Notes under the pieces: generated by a model | What the model saw: the letters and a program-made list of their open reading frames with translations, nothing else | Databases searched by the model: none | What the model was told of the DNA's origin: nothing | Assembly (NCBI GenBank): GCA_964422185.1 | Contig: CAYRAG010000055.1 | Location: 1 to 10,962, forward strand | DNA length: 10,962 nt | Source: CALXCT01 sp964422185 | GTDB lineage: Bacteria > Bacillota > Clostridia > Oscillospirales > Oscillospiraceae | Direction of reading: 5' to 3' | Program-made: the position numbers and the translations under genes | Shown here: piece by piece, positions 6,964-10,962 of the stretch | Layout of the letters: each line of letters starts with the position of its first letter | Position numbering within the stretch: the first letter of the stretch is position 1

Positions 6964-7745
6964 GCGGCGCGATCTACGACATCCGGGATCTGTCCTTCGC
7001 CTATCCCGGGGGGCCCACGGTTCTGGACCGGGTGTCCCTGGAGATCCGGCAGGGGGAGATCTGGTCCATTCTCGGCCCCAACGGCGCGGGGAAGAGCACC
7101 CTGATGAGCGTCATGATGGGGCTTCTGCCCTCGGAGGAGGGCGCTGTCTCGCTGGACGGCCGCCCCGTGACCCGGATGAAGCCCCGGGAGATCGCCCGGC
7201 TGGTCAGCTTCGTGCCGCAGACGCTCAACACGGTGTTCGGGTACACGGTGTTCGAGTTTGTGCTCATGGGCCGGGCCAGTCTCATCCCCACGCTGTCCCG
7301 GCCGGGCGCGGCGGATCGGGCGGCGGCGGAGGAGGCGCTGGAGCGGATGGGAATCCTGCGCCTGCGGGATCGGCCGTACACGGAGATCTCCGGCGGCGAG
7401 CGCCAGCAGGCGGCCATCGCCAGGGCCATTGTGCGCCAGCCCCGGGTCATTCTCTTCGACGAGCCCACCGCCCATCTGGACTTTGGCAACCAGCTGGCGA
7501 CGCTGCGGATTTTGAAGCACCTGTCCGATCAGGGCTTCACCGTGGCGGTGACCACCCACAACCCGGATCACGCCATTCTGCTGGGCGGCAACGCCGCCGT
7601 GCTGGACCGGCACGGCCATCTGACCGCCGGCGGCACGGAGGAGATTTTGCGGGAGGACTTCCTGTGCGAGATCTACCAGACGGATCTGAAGCTGCGCTAT
7701 GTCCCGGAGCTGGGGCGGACGGTGTGTCTGCTCCCCAGCCTCTGA
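6960..7745 (+). CDS. ABC transporter ATP-binding protein, FecE/BtuD family
   Basis: This 261-residue ATPase powers import through the preceding permease. The start at 6960 overlaps the permease stop as ATGA. The open frame reaches further upstream but encodes only shadow sequence inside the permease gene. All nucleotide-binding motifs are intact: Walker A GPNGAGKST (39-47), Q-loop Gln87 in FVPQ, signature ISGGERQ (143-149), Walker B VILFDEP (163-169), D-loop AHLD (171-174) and switch His200 in TTHNP. The segment between Q-loop and signature contains TVFEFVLMGR (96-105), characteristic of FecE/BtuD/FepC-type importers. Length is normal and it should be functional. With one permease and one ATPase gene, the complex would be a (permease)2(ATPase)2 type II importer. 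Confidence 0.96.
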   Translation: MSGAIYDIRDLSFAYPGGPTVLDRVSLEIRQGEIWSILGPNGAGKSTLMSVMMGLLPSEEGAVSLDGRPVTRMKPREIARLVSFVPQTLNTVFGYTVFEFVLMGRASLIPTLSRPGAADRAAAEEALERMGILRLRDRPYTEISGGERQQAAIARAIVRQPRVILFDEPTAHLDFGNQLATLRILKHLSDQGFTVAVTTHNPDHAILLGGNAAVLDRHGHLTAGGTEEILREDFLCEIYQTDLKLRYVPELGRTVCLLPSL

Positions 7746-7756
7746 CCGGTTTTCCC

Positions 7757-7772
7757 CGGGCCGGACGGCCCG
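7757..7772 (+). other. Small hairpin between the ATPase and the next lipoprotein gene
   Basis: CGGGCC and GGCCCG form a perfect 6-bp stem with a GGAC loop. It lies 12 bases after the ATPase stop and lacks a T-run, so it is not a convincing terminator. It could mark a partial stop or processing point that lets the surface proteins downstream be expressed at a different level from the transporter. The same GGAC loop tops the hairpin at 1077-1108. Confidence 0.3.
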
Positions 7773-7824
7773 TCACGATAACAGGATCCAGCGAGAATCG
7801 AAGAAAAAGGAGAGGATTTGTACG

Positions 7825-8850
7825 ATGAAAAAGTTATCCGTGCTTCTGCTCGCCGCCGCCATGGCACTGTCCCTGGCGGCCTGCGGAGGAGGGGACGATA
7901 GCGGCACCTCCACGGTCGTCAGCCCGTCGCCCTCGCCCAGTGCGTCGGAATCCGCGCAGCCGGAAAGCCCGGCGTCCGGCGATCTGGAGATCAGGGAGGT
8001 TGTGGTGACGGTACCCGCTTTCTCCATCCAGGTCAACGGGGTGGAGATCACCAACGAGTCCATGGCGGACTACGCCGTCTATGAGATCCAGACCTCCACG
8101 GTCAACAGCGCCGGCACGGCGTCCACCGCCACCTACGCCGGCTTCGCCCTCTCGGATGTGCTCGCCGCCGCCGGCGTCACGGACTATGAGAGCGTCACTG
8201 CCACCGCGGACGACGGGTACGCCGTGGAGGTGAGCGCGGAAGTGGCCGCGGCGCCCTCCACGCTGGTCGCTGTCACGAAAGACGGCGCCCAGTTCTCCGG
8301 CTCGCCCTGGTTCGCGCCCTGCTCCTCCGGCACCACCGGGGACTATCTGAAGGGCATGGTCGCCATCACCCTGGACGGCGCCCCCGCCCAGCTGCCGGCG
8401 GAGCCCGCGGAGAGCGGGGAGCCCTCAGGCGGCGGAGAAAGCGCACCGGAGATCCAGGACAAAACGGACAAGGTGACCTTTGAGGCGTTCAGCTTCAAGG
8501 TCAACGGCGCCGAGGTGACCAACGAGACCCTGGACGGCCTGCACATCTACAAGATTGACGCCACCGCCACAAACAGCAAGGGCGAGAGTTCCACCTCCAC
8601 CTACACCGGGTACCGGCTGAGCGATGTGCTCGCCGCCGCCGGCGTCACGGATTACACCACGGTGAAGGCGGTGGCCAACGACGGGTATGAGACGGAGCTG
8701 GCGCTGGAGAGCGCCAACAGCGAGTACACCCTCGTGGCCATTGAGAAAGACAAGGAGCTGGGGGAGGACGGCACCATCTGGGTGGCGCCCTGCCTGGAGG
8801 AGAGCAGCAGCGCCTACTGCAAGCTGGTGGTGGAGATCGTCGCTGAATAA
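7825..8850 (+). CDS. Lipoprotein with two tandem domains resembling the SUOX/molybdopterin-binding fold
   Basis: The 341-residue protein has a lipobox (L17-A-A-C20) and a Ser/Pro-rich linker to about 52. The start at 7825 is chosen because AAGGAGAGG (7807-7815) lies just upstream and the signal peptide begins there, although the frame is open further 5'. Two homologous domains at about 57-185 and 216-340 are joined by a Pro/Glu/Ser/Gly-rich linker. Both contain SDVLAAAGVTDY (110-121 and 266-277), then a DDGY/NDGY element, and both end with a W-x-A-P-C block (162-166 and 319-323). The arrangement Y-x-G...LSDVLAAAGV followed by A.DGY resembles the 'GVPL..LL..AGV' and 'DGY' elements of the sulfite oxidase fold, as in the large lipoprotein upstream. 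The Cys in each WxAPC is conserved between copies but is not at the usual Mo-ligand position. No enzymatic activity can be claimed. It probably binds the same type of ligand or partner as the large lipoprotein. Confidence 0.9.
   Translation: MKKLSVLLLAAAMALSLAACGGGDDSGTSTVVSPSPSPSASESAQPESPASGDLEIREVVVTVPAFSIQVNGVEITNESMADYAVYEIQTSTVNSAGTASTATYAGFALSDVLAAAGVTDYESVTATADDGYAVEVSAEVAAAPSTLVAVTKDGAQFSGSPWFAPCSSGTTGDYLKGMVAITLDGAPAQLPAEPAESGEPSGGGESAPEIQDKTDKVTFEAFSFKVNGAEVTNETLDGLHIYKIDATATNSKGESSTSTYTGYRLSDVLAAAGVTDYTTVKAVANDGYETELALESANSEYTLVAIEKDKELGEDGTIWVAPCLEESSSAYCKLVVEIVAE
8155..8651 (+). repeat. 29-base perfect direct repeat within the two-domain lipoprotein gene
   Basis: Bases 8155-8183 and 8623-8651 are identical over 29 bases and encode the same DVLAAAGVTD segment in both domains, while surrounding codons differ. 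This indicates duplication of a unit of about 468 bp, with either recent origin or local gene conversion. Confidence 0.85.
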
Positions 8851-8874
8851 GTGTCGCTCCGCGAATCCCGGGCG

Positions 8875-8974
8875 NNNNNNNNNNNNNNNNNNNNNNNNNN
8901 NNNNNNNNNNNNNNNNNNNNNNNNNNNNNNNNNNNNNNNNNNNNNNNNNNNNNNNNNNNNNNNNNNNNNNNNNN
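8875..8974. other. Assembly gap (100 N) between the two-domain lipoprotein and the rhodanese-like gene
   Basis: Exactly 100 N, so the true distance is unknown. The gap begins 24 bases after the stop at 8848-8850 and ends 82 bases before the start at 9057. A terminator, promoter or small gene could be missing here, so one transcript across this point is an assumption. Confidence 0.95.
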
Positions 8975-9056
8975 TTAAGTCCGTGCCGGATGTGATTTTG
9001 AAAGGGGGGTGGCGCGTCCCTCCCGTGACGGGATGTCGCGGGACAGCGCACAGTGT

Positions 9057-9740
9057 ATGAAACAACGATTGGGTCTGCCGGTCATCCTGCTCGCCCTGCT
9101 TCTGACCGCCTGCTCCGGCGGGGGGACGAAAGCCCTGCCCGCCCCGGAGCCGGATCTGGACAGCCAGTTCGGCGTGGACGCCAACATCAACATGAGCACC
9201 ATCGACGATTACCTGGACCGGGAGGATGTGGTCTACCGGGACATGCGGATGCTCTTCGACCCGGCGGACTACGCCGCCATCGGGGGCGACGCGGATCTGT
9301 CCCGCACCATCCGGGGCTTCAAGATTGTGCCCTATCCCTACATCGCCACCCTGTCCGAGCTGCCGGTCTCCGGCGCCTATGACGGTGATTCCCTCTTCAC
9401 CGTGGAGTGGGCGGAAGACGGCACCATCCTCTCGACGCAGGCCAACTACGAGGAGTCCATGATGATCCTGGAGGAGCTCTTCCCGAAAGATAAAGCGATC
9501 TTCCTCATGTGCGGCGGAGGCGGCTACTCCGGGATGATGAAATCCCTCCTGATCCATCTGGGCTGGGACGCCGGGAAGCTGTACAACATCGGGGGCAACT
9601 GGACCTATGAGGGGGACAACGGCCTGGAGCTGATTGTCTATCCGGAGGACGCGACCGGGGAGAAGATCTACGCCACCTGGCGGGCGGACTACGCGTTCCT
9701 GGACTTCTCCCGGCTCCATCCGCGCGGGGTGTCGCCGTGA
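9057..9740 (+). CDS. Rhodanese-like surface lipoprotein
   Basis: The 227-residue protein starts at ATG 9057, where the signal peptide begins (lipobox L16-T-A-C19). In-frame GTG 9009 and ATG 9033 are alternatives but would add a polar extension before the signal. The Shine-Dalgarno match is weak at all of them. From about 57 the sequence follows a rhodanese layout. VVYRDMRMLFDPADY (58-72) resembles the 'vliDvR....Ey' start. 'TIRGFKIVPYPY' (84-95) sits where 'HIpGAi.ip' is expected. MCGGGGYSGM (151-160) matches the active-site loop, with Cys152 as the sulfur carrier. KLYNIGGNW (174-182) matches the C-terminal 'vy.l.GG...W'. Rhodaneses move sulfane sulfur or act on related oxyanions through a persulfide at this Cys. 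The all-Gly loop is unusual and may alter specificity. Its extracellular location is also less common. Its stop overlaps the next gene (GTGA). Confidence 0.85.
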   Translation: MKQRLGLPVILLALLLTACSGGGTKALPAPEPDLDSQFGVDANINMSTIDDYLDREDVVYRDMRMLFDPADYAAIGGDADLSRTIRGFKIVPYPYIATLSELPVSGAYDGDSLFTVEWAEDGTILSTQANYEESMMILEELFPKDKAIFLMCGGGGYSGMMKSLLIHLGWDAGKLYNIGGNWTYEGDNGLELIVYPEDATGEKIYATWRADYAFLDFSRLHPRGVSP

Positions 9741-10324
9741 GACGCCATCCCGTCGTGCTGTGCGCCGTCGCCGCGGCGGCCGCGCTGGCGCTGGGCTTTT
9801 TCGCGGGCCGTGTCTCCGCGCCGGCGGCGGAGAGCCCCTATCCCACCTTCCCGTTCACCCACTATTCCTCCGGCGGCACGCCGGAGGAGTATCAGGCGGT
9901 GATCCTGTTTGAGCAGAGCAACTCCACCTTCACCTGCTACCAGGTGGGGTTCTCCTCCTGCACCTGCCGGGATCCGCTGGTCAACTACTACCAGGTGGCC
10001 TATGTGGAGCTGCTCAACAACAAGGCCTCCGCGGACGATGCGGCGATCCGCTCCATCACTTTCCTGGAGAACCGGGGCCTGTGGGGAGACAGCAACCCCA
10101 ACTACTACATCGCGGACTACACCCAGGAGTACATGGACGAGCACTTCGTGCAGTCCCTGGTGCACGCCACCAAGGCGGATCTGGACGCCTGGGGCGGCTA
10201 CGGCACCCAGGTGGCCGGCGTGGACGCGGACGCCGTCACCGGCGCCACGGTGTCCACCAGCAACATCACCTCCATGCTCCAGGGCCTGTTCGCGTACCAC
10301 ACCTCCCGCTACTACAGCGGCTGA
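9737..10324 (+). CDS. Membrane-anchored FMN-binding-like protein with TGAT flavinylation motif and a Cys cluster
   Basis: The 195-residue protein starts at GTG 9737, which overlaps the previous stop as GTGA, so translation is probably coupled. A single hydrophobic segment at about 6-24 acts as a membrane anchor or uncleaved signal. There is no lipobox, unlike its neighbours. The domain ends with DAVTGATVST (165-174), which fits the DxxTGATxx[S/T] site of FMN-binding domains (RnfG/NqrC family, PF04205 type), where ApbE links FMN to the Thr of GAT. The upstream 'IRSITFLENRG' (104-114) and following helix are compatible with that fold. Before it is an unusual block with Cys67, Cys75 and Cys77 (CYQVGFSSCTCRDP, 67-80), which could form a disulfide or bind a metal. 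It would be an extracellular electron-transfer protein if flavinylated. Last gene of the cluster, directly before a strong terminator. Confidence 0.8.
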   Translation: MRRHPVVLCAVAAAAALALGFFAGRVSAPAAESPYPTFPFTHYSSGGTPEEYQAVILFEQSNSTFTCYQVGFSSCTCRDPLVNYYQVAYVELLNNKASADDAAIRSITFLENRGLWGDSNPNYYIADYTQEYMDEHFVQSLVHATKADLDAWGGYGTQVAGVDADAVTGATVSTSNITSMLQGLFAYHTSRYYSG

Positions 10325-10327
10325 ACG

Positions 10328-10386
10328 AAAGCGGCCCGTACGAAGCCCCCCTGCCGGGGCCCCGTGCGGGCCGCTTTTCTTTTTTT
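10328..10386 (+). terminator. Strong intrinsic terminator ending the cluster
   Basis: A 15-bp stem (AAAGCGGCCCGTACG at 10328-10342 with the near-complement at 10362-10376, one G-U pair) encloses an inner GCCCC/GGGGC stem. It runs into a T-rich tail (TTTTCTTTTTTTT to about 10386). It starts four bases after the stop codon at 10322-10324. This is the clearest transcription end in the window. Confidence 0.92.
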
Positions 10387-10457
10387 GGCTGATCCGGGAA
10401 CCGCCGCCGCTCCGCACGCGTCCGTTCGAAAGCGTCAAATCCACAGGTGCGAAAAGT

Positions 10458-10773
10458 TTCGCCCGGCCCGCCGCGCTGCGGGACGCCGGCGACCCGGTGG
10501 AGCCGGCCCGGTACTGCTCCGACCAGGGCGCGGACGAGACTGTCTTTCCGGCTATCACCGCCACCAGCGACGCCCGGGACACCGCGGCCCGGGTGTTCGT
10601 CCCCCTGACGGTGGGCGGCGGAGCGGTTTGGCAGCCAGTGCCTCGCGCCGGCCATCGACGCCTGGAAGCGCCGGACGGCTTGTATGAGGTGGAGGTGGCC
10701 GGCGGCCGCACCCCCACAGGCATCGACGCCAGCCGGCGGCCAGGCGCCGGGCGCGGGCGGGATCCTGCCGACC
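10458..10773 (+). pseudogene. hisF: Decayed imidazole glycerol phosphate synthase cyclase subunit gene
   Basis: HisF-like blocks occur in correct order but in shifting frames. At 10476-10622 LRDAGDPVEPAR, the start of a 'GADE.VF.DITA' element (GADETVFPAITATSDARDT) and VFVPLTVGGG appear in one frame. At 10624-10662 RFGSQCLAPAIDA is in the +1 frame. At 10674-10730 GGRTPTGIDA is back in the first frame. At 10738-10773 GAGGILPT matches 'GAGEILLTS' in the second frame. The N-terminus, about 40 residues between the GGG phosphate-binding loop and FGSQ, about 10 residues before VFVPLT, and the C-terminal third are missing. Intact HisF is about 250 residues. With no start codon in context and several frameshifts, this cannot make a working enzyme. 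No other his gene is visible. Serial deletion with frameshifts is the simplest reading. Misassembly at a contig end is the alternative. Confidence 0.8.
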
Positions 10774-10962
10774 TTCCGCTGCAGTTTCTTCCTGTGCAGT
10801 TTCTCGAAAGCTTCCTGCGCTGTGCCTTTCGCAAAACCCGGCGCAGGTACCGGCAGATCCCCGCCTCATTCTCATCCGCTGTTTTTCCGTGGCTGTGCTA
10901 CACCGCATCGCCTCAGGTCACGCCGGTCGTGTTCGCGAAGCGGAGAGATGGTGCGCCATCTG
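10774..10962. other. Terminal stretch with no assignable gene
   Basis: No frame shows a recognisable family, a ribosome binding site or a repeat. Reverse-strand frames give short Arg/Lys-rich peptides that change frame. That could be another decayed gene, but nothing supports naming it. Confidence 0.4.

Noticed and set aside
10364..10687. 107-residue plus-strand ORF after the terminator
   Set aside because: It begins inside the terminator stem and runs through the hisF relic in a frame different from the HisF-like blocks.
9689..10834. Minus-strand open frame of 381 residues across the FMN-like gene, terminator and hisF relic
   Set aside because: It runs antisense through a clear gene, a strong terminator and a recognisable pseudogene. 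The translation shows no family features.

Overview
The window is a GC-rich stretch from what looks like a Gram-positive, probably anaerobic Firmicute (gut Oscillospirales/Clostridia type). This placement is inferred from strong AAGGAGG-type ribosome binding sites, many lipoproteins with short LTAC/LAAC lipoboxes followed by Gly/Ser-rich linkers, and the lack of any outer-membrane component. Two runs of exactly 100 N show that this is a scaffolded draft assembly.

Layout: (1) At 32-952 is a stand-alone lipoprotein made of two copies of one domain, followed by about 440 bp without a credible gene that holds two hairpins, one of them terminator-like. (2) A sigma-70-type promoter at 1397-1425 and a long, heavily structured leader (about 1432-1777) with a terminator-like hairpin and a 10-codon mini-ORF precede the main gene cluster. 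(3) The cluster at 1778-10324 is entirely on the + strand: a 988-residue lipoprotein with a flavinylation-type TGAT motif and about five repeats resembling the sulfite-oxidase/molybdopterin-binding fold; a complete FecBCD-type ABC importer (lipoprotein binding protein, permease, ATPase); a second lipoprotein with two such repeats; a rhodanese-like lipoprotein; and a membrane-anchored FMN-binding-like protein. It closes with a strong intrinsic terminator at 10328-10386. (4) Downstream lies a decayed hisF pseudogene (10458-10773), then sequence with no assignable gene.

How the genes may work together (inference): all non-transporter proteins of the cluster are predicted to sit on the outer face of the cytoplasmic membrane. 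Two carry the [S/T]GAT motif to which ApbE attaches FMN, one carries a rhodanese-type cysteine loop, and two carry cofactor-poor repeats resembling the SUOX fold. Combined with a metal-chelate/tetrapyrrole/oxyanion class ABC importer, this suggests a cell-surface module that captures, and perhaps reduces or modifies, a metal-containing or sulfur-containing ligand before uptake. The substrate cannot be read from the sequence. No ApbE, flavin exporter or quinone oxidoreductase is encoded in the window.
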